Notes under the pieces: generated by a model
What the model was told of the DNA's origin: nothing
Database searches by the model: none
Seen by the model: the letters and a program-made list of their open reading frames with translations, nothing else
Made by a program: the position numbers and the translations under genes
Origin: Defluviicoccus sp.
Lineage (GTDB): Bacteria > Pseudomonadota > Alphaproteobacteria > Rhodospirillales > Defluviicoccaceae
Assembly (NCBI GenBank): GCA_029624735.1
Contig: JARSSM010000011.1
Coordinates: forward strand, 136,495-200,494
Reading direction: 5' to 3'
DNA: 64,000 nucleotides
Shown here: one piece after another, positions 1-8,631 of the stretch
How the letters are laid out: each line of letters starts with the position of its first letter
How positions within the stretch are numbered: the first letter of the stretch is position 1

Positions 1-681
1 GCCGCGAGCGGCATCGAAGTGCGGGTCGTCGCCGTCGGCACCGGACAGGCGATCCGGCTCGCCGAGCGTGGCGATGCCGACGCGCTCCTGGTTCACCATA
101 AGCCGTCGGAGGAGAAGTTCGTCGCCGACGGCTTCGGCGTCCGTCGCTTTGACGTCATGTACAACGACTTCGTCATCGTCGGCCCGGCGGCCGACCCGGC
201 CGGCATCCGCGGCCTCAACGATGCGCCGGCCGCGCTTGCCCGCATCGCTGCCGCCGGCCAGCCGTTCGCATCGCGCGCCGACGACAGCGGCACCCACAAG
301 CTCGAACTGGAGCTGTGGAAAAAGGCGGGCGTCGATGTCAAGGCCGCGAGCGGCACCTGGTACCGCGAGACCGGCTCCGGCATGGGGGCGACGCTCAATA
401 CCGCGAGCGGGCTCGATGCCTACGCAATCACCGACCGCGGCACGTGGCTCTCGTTCAACAACAAGGGCACGCTCGCCATCATGGTTGAAGGCGATAAGGC
501 ACTGTTCAATCAGTATGGCGTCATCCTGGTCAACCCGGCGCGCCATCAGCACGTCAAAGCGAAGGACGGGCAAGCATTCGTCGACTGGCTGATTTCGGCG
601 CCGGGCCAGGCCGCGATCAACGCCTACACGATCAATGGCGAGCCGCTGTTCTTTGCCAACGCCGGCAAGCTCGGCAGCTGA
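1..681 (+). CDS. tupA: Tungstate-type ABC transporter substrate-binding protein (TupA family), 3' part
   Basis: Periplasmic binding protein of an oxyanion ABC importer. The frame is open from base 1, so only the last 226 residues are present and the GTG at 19 is internal. The stretch DDSGTHKLELELW, then ETGSGMG and AITDRGTW, matches the ligand-binding core of TupA proteins, where SGTHK is typical. The partner permease and ATPase genes would be expected upstream, outside the window. It ends 46 bases before the convergent moaA and lies near moeA and a formate dehydrogenase operon, which fits supply of W or Mo for the pterin cofactor. Specificity for tungstate over molybdate is inferred from family resemblance only. 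Confidence 0.82.
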   Translation, partial: AASGIEVRVVAVGTGQAIRLAERGDADALLVHHKPSEEKFVADGFGVRRFDVMYNDFVIVGPAADPAGIRGLNDAPAALARIAAAGQPFASRADDSGTHKLELELWKKAGVDVKAASGTWYRETGSGMGATLNTASGLDAYAITDRGTWLSFNNKGTLAIMVEGDKALFNQYGVILVNPARHQHVKAKDGQAFVDWLISAPGQAAINAYTINGEPLFFANAGKLGS

Positions 682-727
682 GCCTTGATGAGCCCCCGGC
701 GGCGGGTGACGTCAACGGCCGGACCGC

Positions 728-1801
728 TCAGCCGCCGGTATGGCTCATGAAGCGGGCAACGGCGGGCCGCGTGGCACCGCGTTCGACGGCGAACGCGTGC
801 CCCTTCGGCTTGCGCGCGATCGCGTCCTCGATCGTCGCCACAAGCGGGATGTCGGACTGGCTGGCTCTCAGCGGCATGCGCAGGTCGGCCGAGTCCTCCT
901 GGCCAAGGCAGAGATAGAGCATACCGGTGCACGTCACCCGGACGCGGTTGCAGCTGGCGCAGAAATTGTGGCTAAGCGGTGTGATGAAGCCGATCCGCCG
1001 GCCGGTCTCGGCGATCTCCATGTAGCGCGCCGGGCCATCGGAGCGGTGCAGGCTCGGGATCAGGGTCCAGCGCCGCTCGAGATCGGCCTGCACGCCTTTA
1101 AGCGGCAGGTAGCGGTCGGCACGGTCGTGGCCGATCGCGCCCATCGGCATCGTCTCGATCAGGCAGAGATCGAAGCCGCGGGAGCCGCACCAGGCGATCA
1201 GCTCATCGAACTCATCGTCGTTGATGCCCTTGAGCGCGACGGTGTTGATCTTGACCTCAAGGCCGGCCTCGCGCGCTGCCGTGATGCCGTCCAGCACCGT
1301 CTGCAGGTGGCCGCGCCGGGTAATCGCTTCGAAGCGCCCAGGATCGAGGGAATCGAGCGAAACGTTGATCCGGCGCACACCGCAGGCGGCGAGTTCACCG
1401 GCATAGCGGGCGAGTTGGCTGCCGTTGGTGGTCAGCGTCAGCGTCTGCAGCGCGCCATCCTTGAGCCTGCGGCCAAGCGCGCGAAACAAGAGCATGATGT
1501 CGCGGCGCACCAGCGGTTCACCGCCGGTAATGCGCAGCTTGGTGACGCCCAGGCCGATGAAGGCGTGGCAAACCCGCTCCAGCTCTTCGAGCGTCAGCAC
1601 CTCCGCTTTCGGCAGGAAGGTCATCGTCTCCGCCATGCAGTAGCCACAGCGGAAGTCGCAGCGGTCGGTGACGGACAGCCGCAAGTAGGTGATCGACCGG
1701 CCGTAGGGATCGATCACGCCGTGGGCTCCTGCCGCAGAGCGCAGGGCGGCGACAACGTCGGCGCCTCCCCTCTCACCGTGTTCCAACCTCCCGTTCGTCA
1801 T
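728..1801 (-). CDS. moaA: GTP 3',8-cyclase MoaA
   Basis: Radical SAM enzyme that, with MoaC, turns GTP into cyclic pyranopterin monophosphate, the first step of molybdenum cofactor synthesis. The N-terminal cluster motif CDFRCGYC is at about residues 48-55, a second cysteine set ([12 protein letters not shown]) lies near residues 280-292, and the protein ends in HTGG, the conserved terminal Gly-Gly needed for activity. Length (357 aa) is a little above the usual 330 because of a poorly conserved N-terminus, so a later start is possible. It is divergent from moeA, with about 130 bases between them that should hold both promoters. Confidence 0.95.
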   Translation of the reverse strand: MTNGRLEHGERGGADVVAALRSAAGAHGVIDPYGRSITYLRLSVTDRCDFRCGYCMAETMTFLPKAEVLTLEELERVCHAFIGLGVTKLRITGGEPLVRRDIMLLFRALGRRLKDGALQTLTLTTNGSQLARYAGELAACGVRRINVSLDSLDPGRFEAITRRGHLQTVLDGITAAREAGLEVKINTVALKGINDDEFDELIAWCGSRGFDLCLIETMPMGAIGHDRADRYLPLKGVQADLERRWTLIPSLHRSDGPARYMEIAETGRRIGFITPLSHNFCASCNRVRVTCTGMLYLCLGQEDSADLRMPLRASQSDIPLVATIEDAIARKPKGHAFAVERGATRPAVARFMSHTGG

Positions 1802-1934
1802 GGCGGTCTCGCTTTGAGCGGACGCCTTTTCGTTCTTGTCAGGTGCGGCAGCGTAGGCTCATTTTTGGTCGCCTGCAATGCTTGAAGGCAGAGCACATCG
1901 CGTTTCGATTCAACGAGGTGAAGGGAGGTCGTCG

Positions 1935-3179
1935 GTGCCTGAAAACCGCTCGCCTGCCGATGCGCCGGTGATGACGCTCGCCGAGGCTCTGGCTGCGCTG
2001 GCCGGCAGTGTGCGCCCGATCGCAGATCACGAGCCGGTGCCATTGGCGCACGCGCTCGACCGCATCCTGGCGGAGGAAGTGCGCGCTGGCCACGCGGTGC
2101 CGCCACACGACAACGCTGCCGTCGACGGCTACGCGTTTGCTGCGGCTGATCTGGCGCAGCAAACCGACCGACGGCTCAGGGTAGTGGACCGCGCCGCCGC
2201 CGGCCACCCCATCACCGCACCCCCACCGCCCGGCACGGCGGTGCGCATCTTCACCGGCGCGCCGATGCCGCCCGCGCTCGATACCGTCGCCATGCAGGAA
2301 GATTGCCGGCTGGAGGAAGGCCACGTGCTGCTGCCGGCAGGCCTCAAGGCCGGCGCCAACCGCAGGCGCGCCGGCGAGGATGTGCGTGAAGGCGCTGTCG
2401 TGCTGAAGCCGGGCCGGCGCCTGCGCGCCCAGGACATCGGCTTGGCGGCAGCTGTGGGCGTGGGCAGCGTGCGCGTATATCGCCGCCTGCGCGCGGCCGT
2501 GTTCTCGACCGGCGATGAGCTGAAGGAGCCCGGCACGCCGCTTGAAGCGGGCGAGATCCACGATGCCAACCGCTACGCGCTGATGGCCTTGCTGTCGGGT
2601 CTCGGCTGCACGGTCGCCGATCTCGGCATCATCGCCGATCGCGAGCGCGCGATCAGGGCTGCGCTGGCGCAAGCCGCGGGCGGTCATGACCTGATCGTCA
2701 CCTCGGGCGGCATGTCGGTCGGCGAGGAGGATCACGTCAAGGCAGCGGTCCGCGAACTGGGCAGCCTTGCGTTCTGGCGCCTGGCGATCAAGCCGGGCCG
2801 GCCGATCGGCATCGGCGCCGTTAGCGGCGTCCCGTTCATCGGCCTGCCGGGCAACCCGGTGGCGATGATCGTCACATTTCTGCGTATCGCCCGGCCGCTC
2901 GTGCTCGGGCTTGCCGGCGCCACCGAAACGGCGCCCACGGCCTGGCGGGTACGGGCGGGTTTCGCTGCGCGGAAAAAAACCGGCCGGCGGGAGTGGGTCC
3001 GCGCTCGCCTTGTCGCCGGCGCCGGGGGTGAGCCGGTGGCGCAGCAGTTCCCGCAGCAGGGCTCGGGCATCCTCAGCTCGCTCGTCGAAGCCGACGGCCT
3101 GATCGAGCTGCCTGAGGACCTCGAACAAGTCAGCGAAGGCGACCGGGTCGACTTCTATCCCTTCAGCGCCTTCCGCTGA
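1935..3179 (+). CDS. moeA: Molybdopterin molybdenumtransferase MoeA
   Basis: Inserts molybdate (or tungstate) into adenylylated molybdopterin. The start chosen is GTG 1935, preceded at six bases by AAGGGAGGT; an upstream in-frame ATG at 1878 lacks such a site. The product is 414 aa, normal for MoeA. Visible motifs include HDNAAVDGYAF near the N-terminus, the domain III signature TSGGMSVGEEDHVK, and GLPGNPVA. The 3' end is followed by tandem copies of its own stop-codon segment. It converges on the formate dehydrogenase operon, whose catalytic subunit needs this cofactor. Confidence 0.94.
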   Translation: MPENRSPADAPVMTLAEALAALAGSVRPIADHEPVPLAHALDRILAEEVRAGHAVPPHDNAAVDGYAFAAADLAQQTDRRLRVVDRAAAGHPITAPPPPGTAVRIFTGAPMPPALDTVAMQEDCRLEEGHVLLPAGLKAGANRRRAGEDVREGAVVLKPGRRLRAQDIGLAAAVGVGSVRVYRRLRAAVFSTGDELKEPGTPLEAGEIHDANRYALMALLSGLGCTVADLGIIADRERAIRAALAQAAGGHDLIVTSGGMSVGEEDHVKAAVRELGSLAFWRLAIKPGRPIGIGAVSGVPFIGLPGNPVAMIVTFLRIARPLVLGLAGATETAPTAWRVRAGFAARKKTGRREWVRARLVAGAGGEPVAQQFPQQGSGILSSLVEADGLIELPEDLEQVSEGDRVDFYPFSAFR

Positions 3180-3216
3180 TGAGCGCCTTCCGCTGACGGG
3201 CCTTCCGCTGATGGGG
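3165..3216 (+). repeat. Tandem repeat spanning the moeA stop codon
   Basis: The segment GCCTTCCGCTGA, which carries the moeA stop codon, occurs three times in a row (units of 15 to 18 bases; TGA at 3177, 3194 and 3209). It looks like slippage duplication of the gene end. Similar stop-codon repeats follow the genes ending at 14469 and 17156. Confidence 0.75.
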
Positions 3217-3222
3217 CCGGCC

Positions 3223-3348
3223 TCAGTTCAGCCGCACCGCCGCACTGGCATAGCGCTCAGCGCTCGAAACACCGAAGCTGTTCAACACCACCGCCGCGCT
3301 TAAGGCGATGACGATGATGGTGGCGAACGCCAGTCCCATGGCTTTCAT
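3223..3348 (-). CDS. 41-aa single-pass membrane peptide at the end of the formate dehydrogenase operon
   Basis: Unrecognised small protein. It begins MKAMGLAFATIIVIALSAAV, one hydrophobic segment of about 17 residues, followed by a short tail VLNSFGVSSAERYASAAVRLN (split here as VLNSFGVSSAE and RYASAAVRLN). GGAG lies about seven bases before the ATG at 3348. It starts 54 bases after the cytochrome b subunit stop on the same strand, so it is probably co-transcribed. It could be a small structural subunit of the membrane-bound formate dehydrogenase, as many respiratory complexes have such peptides; that is inference from position and topology. Confidence 0.6.
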   Translation of the reverse strand: MKAMGLAFATIIVIALSAAVVLNSFGVSSAERYASAAVRLN

Positions 3349-3402
3349 TGGATCACTCCATCGCTGCCGCCGCTGCCGCTGCTGCCGGGCGGCCGGGCGC
3401 GC

Positions 3403-4461
3403 CTACTCTGCCGGCGCACCGGGCACCCCCGCTGGCACTGTGCGCGCGTCCTTCGCCCGCTCGGCCTCGATCTCCTCCAGCCACGCCTTGTGGTGGTCCT
3501 TGGCCCAGTTCTCATCGACGTAGCCGGTCGACATCGAGGTGAAAGCCTCCTCCATGCCGACGGTGCCGATATAGATGTGCGCCACCATCAGCATGCAGAC
3601 CACCTGCGAGACGGTGCCGTGGATAGCCTGGATCCACTGCATCTGCTGCATGTCGAAGAACACGAACGGGAACAGGAGATTGAGCCCGGTCAAGGAGAGG
3701 ATGCTGCCGCCGATGATCACGGCCCAGAACATCGTCTTCTGGCCGAAGTTGAACTTTGCCGCCGGCGGATGCTCGGTCTTGAACAACAGCCCGCCGCCCT
3801 TCTTGATCCAGCCCCAGTCGTAGCGGTCCCAGAGATTGTCGCGCACCCACAGGAAGAAGATCAGCAGCAAGCCGGCCATGAAGGCAAAGGCGACGTAATT
3901 GTGAATGTACTTGCCGAACTGCGTCAGCGTCGCGAACAGATCGCGGCCGATGATCGGCATGATCAGGAAGCGGCCATAGATCATGTTCACGCCGGTGATG
4001 GCGAGCACGATGAATGAGCCGGCGGTCAGCCAGTGGGCAAAGCGCTCGATGAAGCTGAAGCGGAGGACCTTCCGCCCCGACCGGCCGTGGCTCAGGCGGA
4101 CCGGGCCGCGAATGTTGTGGAAGCTGAGGACGACGAAGAACATCACCCAGAACGCGACCGCGCCCACCACGGCGATCGGCCCGTTGCGCCAGGAGCGCCA
4201 GTTGTCACCTTCCGACTGGGCCAGCACCGCCGCCTTGGTATCGGGGATGGTGATGCTGCCGGCGACACCCTGGCGTACCTGGCGCCAGATTTCGGCATCG
4301 CTGACATTGCCGCTGGCGTTGCCGGGCACGCGGCCTTCCGTCTGCGCCGATGCGCTGCGCTGAAGCAGCGGCACCGCTGCCGCCAGCGCAAAGGCGAAGC
4401 ACACGGCGAGCAGGGCGCAGGTCAGCCGCGCCGGCCGCCAGCGCTCTCGAATGCGGCTCAT
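3403..4461 (-). CDS. Formate dehydrogenase cytochrome b556 (gamma) subunit
   Basis: Membrane anchor that takes electrons from the iron-sulfur subunit through two b hemes to quinone. The start ATG 4461 has a strong AAGGAGGGA site nine bases upstream; product 352 aa. An N-terminal signal-like segment (residues 15-40) is followed by four membrane spans. Candidate heme ligands sit in RFAHWLTAGS, KYIHNYVAF, QAIHGTVSQ and MVAHIYIGT, the usual pattern of FdoI/FdnI-type subunits. The extended N-terminus (about 110 residues before the first anchor helix) is longer than the enterobacterial proteins and typical of the long FdhC class. Third structural gene of the operon. Confidence 0.93.
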   Translation of the reverse strand: MSRIRERWRPARLTCALLAVCFAFALAAAVPLLQRSASAQTEGRVPGNASGNVSDAEIWRQVRQGVAGSITIPDTKAAVLAQSEGDNWRSWRNGPIAVVGAVAFWVMFFVVLSFHNIRGPVRLSHGRSGRKVLRFSFIERFAHWLTAGSFIVLAITGVNMIYGRFLIMPIIGRDLFATLTQFGKYIHNYVAFAFMAGLLLIFFLWVRDNLWDRYDWGWIKKGGGLLFKTEHPPAAKFNFGQKTMFWAVIIGGSILSLTGLNLLFPFVFFDMQQMQWIQAIHGTVSQVVCMLMVAHIYIGTVGMEEAFTSMSTGYVDENWAKDHHKAWLEEIEAERAKDARTVPAGVPGAPAE

Positions 4462-4496
4462 CCTTCGTTCCCTCCTTAACACCTCATTCTTGTTGT

Positions 4497-4781
4497 TCAG
4501 CGGCTGCCCGCCCCTTCGCCGATGCGGACGTTCCCACCCTCGGTTTCCATGCCGACCGAGGGCCCCACTTCGCCGTCCGCGGCGGCCTGGTAACCAGCCC
4601 GTTGGCGCAGGGCATCGAGTGTTGCCGGCGCCAGAGGCGGTTCGGTCGGCCCTCGGTAGACGCCCTTCTCGTAGTTGAACACGAATCGCCGCTCGCCCAT
4701 GTTCTTGTTCGAGACGGCAACGAAGAGGAAGCCGGCGCCGATAAAGCTGGCAATGACGATCGCAATCACGGTGTCGCGCAT
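4497..4781 (-). CDS. 94-aa membrane-anchored protein of the formate dehydrogenase operon
   Basis: Unrecognised. One N-terminal membrane segment (residues 4-23, IAIVIASFIGAGFLFVAV) is followed by a polar domain with NKNMGERRFVFNYEKGVYRG and a proline/alanine-rich region. It sits between fdhB (stop 4785, three bases away) and the cytochrome b gene, so it is almost certainly translated with them. The tight placement suggests a role in assembly or stability of the complex or an extra small subunit. No catalytic motif or cysteine pair is seen. Confidence 0.75.
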   Translation of the reverse strand: MRDTVIAIVIASFIGAGFLFVAVSNKNMGERRFVFNYEKGVYRGPTEPPLAPATLDALRQRAGYQAAADGEVGPSVGMETEGGNVRIGEGAGSR

Positions 4782-4784
4782 GGC

Positions 4785-5384
4785 TCACGCACCGCGCTTG
4801 CCCTGCGGATAGGCCGGTCCCCACCCCCATGCGCCGGAACCGAAGCCGCGCGCCGCGACCCGTTCGCGATAGATCTGCGACACCACGTCGCCGTCACCGG
4901 CCAGGAGCGCCTTGGTCGCGCACATCTCGGCGCACAGCGGCAGCTTGCCCTCGGCGAGCCGGTTGCGGCCATACTTGCGGAACTCGGCCTCGGAGTGATC
5001 TTCCTCCGGCCCGCCGGCGCAGAAGGTGCACTTGTCCATCTTGCCACGGCTGCCGAAGTTGCCGGCCTGCGGATACTGCGGCGCCCCGAACGGACAGGCA
5101 TAGAAGCAGTAGCCGCAGCCGATGCACAGGTCCTTGGAGTGCAGCACGACCCCTTGCTCGGTCTGGTAGATGCAGTCGACCGGGCAGACGGCGATGCACG
5201 GCGCGTCGGAGCAGTGCATGCAGGCAACCGAGAGCGAGCGTTCGCCGGCCTTGCCGTCGTTCAAGGTCACCACGCGGCGGCGGTTGATGCCCCACGGCAC
5301 CTCGTGTTCGTTCTTGCAGGCGGTGACGCAGGCATTGCACTCGATGCAGCGCTCGGCATCACAGAGAAACTTCATTCTTGCCAT
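4785..5384 (-). CDS. Formate dehydrogenase iron-sulfur (beta) subunit
   Basis: Ferredoxin-like electron-transfer subunit linking FdhA to the cytochrome b. The chosen start ATG 5384 has GAGGAGC upstream; 199 aa. Cysteine sets for four [4Fe-4S] clusters are visible: CIECNACVTAC, CMHCSDAPCIAVC, CIGCGYCFYAC and KCTFC with a late LCAEMC. No C-terminal membrane helix is present, unlike E. coli FdoH/FdnH, so anchoring must come from the cytochrome b or the small proteins. Eleven bases separate it from fdhA. Confidence 0.93.
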   Translation of the reverse strand: MARMKFLCDAERCIECNACVTACKNEHEVPWGINRRRVVTLNDGKAGERSLSVACMHCSDAPCIAVCPVDCIYQTEQGVVLHSKDLCIGCGYCFYACPFGAPQYPQAGNFGSRGKMDKCTFCAGGPEEDHSEAEFRKYGRNRLAEGKLPLCAEMCATKALLAGDGDVVSQIYRERVAARGFGSGAWGWGPAYPQGKRGA

Positions 5385-5395
5385 AACATTGCTCC

Positions 5396-8275
5396 TCAGG
5401 CTCGCTCGATCCGGCACAAGGTGACCTTGGTCTCCTGCATCTGCGTGACCGAGTCATAGCCGTAGGTTGTCACTGTATTGCACGCCTCGCCGAGGACGAC
5501 CGGGTCGGCACCCTCAGGATACTTGCTCCGGCGATCTTCGCCCTGGAAATAGCCACCGAAGTGGAACGGCATGAAGGCGACGCCGGGCGCCACCCGCTCG
5601 GTGATCAGCGCCATCACCTTGACCTTGCCGCCTTCTGGCCCGGCGACCCAGACCTGCTGGCCGGCCCTGACGCCGAGGTTGTTGGCATCGCGCGGGTTGA
5701 TCTCGCAGAACATGTTCTGCTGCAGCTCGGCCAGCCACGGATTGGACCGCGTCTCGTCGCCGCCGCCCTCGTACTCAACCAGGCGGCCGGAGGTGAGGAT
5801 GATCGGGAAGTCCTTGACCACGTCCCGGCCCTGGATGCTGGCGTAGAGCGTCGGCAGGCGGAACGCCTTGGTATCCTTGTAGGTCGGATACTTCTCGACC
5901 AAGTCGCGCCGGGGCGTGTAGAGCGGCTCGCGGTGGATCGGCACCGGATCGGGGAAGTTCCAGGCAACGCACCGCGCCTTGGCATTGCCGAACGGCGAGA
6001 GCCCGTGCTTGATCGCGACCCGCTGGATGCCGCCGGAGAGATCGGTCGCCCAGCTGGTCTTGTCGCCGTCGATCCCTTCGATCACTTTGCGCTCATCCGC
6101 CGTCAGGTCGCCGTCCCAGCCGAGCTTCTTCAGCATCGCCATGGTGACTTCCGGATAGCCGTCCTTGAGCTCGGAGCCGGCCGGATAGGAGCCTTCTGCC
6201 AACAGGTTCTGGCCGTTGCGCTCGACCCCGAAGCGGGCGCGGAAGCAGCCGCCGCCCTTGGCGACCGGCATCGATGGGTCATAAAGGTTGGCCGAGCCGG
6301 GATGGCCGAACTCCGGCGTCCCCCAGCACGGCCACGGCAGGCCGTAGAACTCGCCGTCGCAAGGGCCGCCGTTGGCGCGCAGCGTCGTCTTGTCGAAGGT
6401 CTCCTGATGCTGCATGTGCAGGCGCAGGCGCTCCGGCGACTGGCCGGTGTAACCGGTGCTCCACATGCCGCGATTGAATTCGCGCGTGATATCCTCGACC
6501 AGGGGCTGGGTGCCGTTGACCGCGATGCGCTTGAACAGCTCCTTCTCGAAGCCGAACTTGCGCGCGAACAGGTACATGATCTCGTGGTCGGTCTTGGCCT
6601 CGAACAGCGGCTCGAACACCTTTTCCCGCCACTGCAGCGACCGGTTCGACGCGGTGACCGAGCCGTAGGTCTCGTACTGGGTGGCCGCCGGCAGCAGATA
6701 GACGCCGTCGGTGCGGTCATGCATGACCGCGGTCACGGTCGGGTAAGGATCGACGACGACCAGAAGATCGAGCTTCTCCATCGCCCGCTTCATGTCCGGC
6801 CCGCGCGTCTGCGAATTGGGGGCGTGGCCCCAGAAGATCATCGCGCGGAGCGCCTCCGGCTGATCCATGTTGGCCTTGGCCTCAAGCACGCCGTCGGTCC
6901 AGCGGGACACCGGGATGCCGGTGCGCTCCATCAGCTCCTTGGAAGCGAAGCGGCCGGCCAGCCAGTTGTAATCGACGTCCCAGACCCGGGCCCAGTGCTT
7001 CCAGGCGCCGGCTGCGAGCCCGTAATAGCTCGGCAGCGAGTCGCAGGTGACGCCGAAGTCGGTGGCGCCTTGCACGTTGTCGTGGCCGCGGAAGATGTTG
7101 GTCCCGCCGCCGGCAACGCCCATGTTGCCGAGCACGAGTTGCAAGATGCAGTAGGCGCGGGTGTTGTTGTTGCCGATCGTGTGCTGGGTGCCGCCCATGC
7201 ACCAGATGACGGTGCCGGGCTTGTTGGTGGCCATGGTATAAGCGATCCGGCGCACTTGCGCCTCCGGAACGCCCGTAACGTGCTCAACCTCCGCCGGCGT
7301 CCACTTCGCCACCTCGGCGCGGATGTCATCGACGCCCCAGACCCGCTGGCGGAGAAACTCCTTGTCCTCCCAGCCATTCTGGAAGATGTGCCACAGCATG
7401 CCCCAGATCAGCGGCACGTCGGTGCCCGGCCGGATGCGCACATACTCGCTCGCATGCGCCGCCGTGCGCGTGAAGCGCGGATCGACGACGATGAGCGCGG
7501 CGTTGTTCTGCTCCTTCGCCTTCAGCACGTGCAGGAGCGAAACCGGATGCGCCTCGGCCGGGTTGCCGCCGATGAGAAAAATCGAGCGGCTCAAGTGGAT
7601 GTCGTTGTAGCTGTTCGTCATGGCGCCGTAGCCCCAGACGTTGGCGACGCCGGCAACCGTGGTCGAGTGGCAGATGCGCGCCTGGTGGTCGACGTTGTTG
7701 GTCCCCCACATCGAGGCGAACTTGCGGAACAGGTACGCCTGCTCGTTGGAGAACTTGGCCGAGCCCAGCCAGTACACGGAGTCAGGCCCAGAGGCGTTGC
7801 GGATCTCCAGGATCTTGTCGCCAACCTCGGTGATCGCCTGATCCCAGCTGATGCGCGTCCACTTGCCGCCGACCAGCTTCATCGGGTAGCGCAGGCGGCG
7901 GTCGCCGTGCGCATGCTCGCGGACGCTCGCCCCCTTGCAGCAGTGCGCACCAAGATTGAACGGACTGTCGAAGCCCGGCTCCTGGCCGACCCAGACGCCG
8001 TTATCGACCTCGGCGATGACCGTGCACCCGACCGAGCAGTGGGTGCAGATCGTCTTCACTTCCGTGAGCCTGGTGGCGGCCGAAGCCGGTTGCGGCGCCG
8101 CGGCGGCCTTCTGCACCATCCCGTGCGGCAGCGTGGTGGCGACGGCAGCGCCACCGGCAATAAGCCCGGAGCGCTTCAGAAAGGCGCGGCGATCGATCGC
8201 ATCGCCCAGGAGTCCCGCCATCGGTTTCGCGAGCCGCGGCCGGGTGGCACCAGAAGTTTCTTTCTTTATCAGCAT
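5396..8275 (-). CDS. fdhA: Formate dehydrogenase catalytic (alpha) subunit, Tat-exported, Cys-type
   Basis: Oxidises formate to CO2 at a Mo or W bis-pterin site, in the periplasm. The 959-aa protein starts with a Tat signal (DRRAFLKRSGLIAGG, residues 29-43). The N-terminal [4Fe-4S] site uses CTHCSVGC at 77-84 and a CC pair at 112-113. The residue aligned with the catalytic selenocysteine of FdhN/FdhH is Cys202 in ARICHSTTVAG, coded by TGC, followed by the essential His. The C-terminal part carries the molydopterin dinucleotide-binding domain (from about residue 800). SD GAGGAACG precedes ATG 8275. First large gene of the operon after the chaperone and the small Tat protein. Confidence 0.95.
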   Translation of the reverse strand: MLIKKETSGATRPRLAKPMAGLLGDAIDRRAFLKRSGLIAGGAAVATTLPHGMVQKAAAAPQPASAATRLTEVKTICTHCSVGCTVIAEVDNGVWVGQEPGFDSPFNLGAHCCKGASVREHAHGDRRLRYPMKLVGGKWTRISWDQAITEVGDKILEIRNASGPDSVYWLGSAKFSNEQAYLFRKFASMWGTNNVDHQARICHSTTVAGVANVWGYGAMTNSYNDIHLSRSIFLIGGNPAEAHPVSLLHVLKAKEQNNAALIVVDPRFTRTAAHASEYVRIRPGTDVPLIWGMLWHIFQNGWEDKEFLRQRVWGVDDIRAEVAKWTPAEVEHVTGVPEAQVRRIAYTMATNKPGTVIWCMGGTQHTIGNNNTRAYCILQLVLGNMGVAGGGTNIFRGHDNVQGATDFGVTCDSLPSYYGLAAGAWKHWARVWDVDYNWLAGRFASKELMERTGIPVSRWTDGVLEAKANMDQPEALRAMIFWGHAPNSQTRGPDMKRAMEKLDLLVVVDPYPTVTAVMHDRTDGVYLLPAATQYETYGSVTASNRSLQWREKVFEPLFEAKTDHEIMYLFARKFGFEKELFKRIAVNGTQPLVEDITREFNRGMWSTGYTGQSPERLRLHMQHQETFDKTTLRANGGPCDGEFYGLPWPCWGTPEFGHPGSANLYDPSMPVAKGGGCFRARFGVERNGQNLLAEGSYPAGSELKDGYPEVTMAMLKKLGWDGDLTADERKVIEGIDGDKTSWATDLSGGIQRVAIKHGLSPFGNAKARCVAWNFPDPVPIHREPLYTPRRDLVEKYPTYKDTKAFRLPTLYASIQGRDVVKDFPIILTSGRLVEYEGGGDETRSNPWLAELQQNMFCEINPRDANNLGVRAGQQVWVAGPEGGKVKVMALITERVAPGVAFMPFHFGGYFQGEDRRSKYPEGADPVVLGEACNTVTTYGYDSVTQMQETKVTLCRIERA

Positions 8276-8329
8276 GGACGTTCCTCAACCCGAAGTGTTC
8301 TTGTGCCTCGGCTGACCCTCGCGACGGGA

Positions 8330-8539
8330 TCAGAAGCGGGCAAGTTCGTAAACGCGGCGCACGTGATCGCTCTCGCGGTAGCCGCCGGCCTGCGGCTGGG
8401 ACGCCGGCGCCGTGGGCGCCGCATCCGCGTTCCGCACCAGCGTGGCCGCGGCAGCCGCACTGGCGGCTCCCAGCCCAAGACCACGCAGGACGCCACGGCG
8501 GCTCACTTGCGGTTTTTCCTCTCGTGTGTTGCTCACCAT
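8330..8539 (-). CDS. Small Tat-signal protein of formate dehydrogenase operons
   Basis: A 69-aa protein with an N-terminal twin-arginine motif (SRRGVLRGLGLGAAS, residues 13-27), a hydrophobic stretch to residue 33 and the C-terminal signature GGYRESDHVRRVYELARF. This matches the family annotated as formate dehydrogenase region Tat target, found next to fdhA in many proteobacteria; its biochemical role is not settled. SD GGAGTGGAG precedes the ATG. It lies between the chaperone and fdhA. Confidence 0.88.
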   Translation of the reverse strand: MVSNTREEKPQVSRRGVLRGLGLGAASAAAAATLVRNADAAPTAPASQPQAGGYRESDHVRRVYELARF

Positions 8540-8631
8540 GGCTTCTCCACTCCCTCTCTCGTCCAAGAACCCTTGCCCGCGTTTGCGCGCGCGTGTTCGC
8601 CGCCGTAGGCCCGCCTTAGTCCTGGCACGCC

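Noticed and set aside
1802..1934. Moco riboswitch between moaA and moeA
   Set aside because: Only about 130 bases are shared by two divergent genes and no fitting stem pattern was seen.
7660..7680. Selenocysteine (in-frame TGA) at the FdhA active site
   Set aside because: The codon at the catalytic position (Cys202, in ARICHSTT) is TGC, so the enzyme is a Cys homologue.
5561..8608. Open frame of about 1,000 codons antisense to fdhA
   Set aside because: High-GC mirror frame of a clear molybdoenzyme gene; product is Arg/Ala/His-rich without any domain. The same applies to antisense frames over moaA (740-1885), uvrC (26348-28315) and ptsP (36759-39443).
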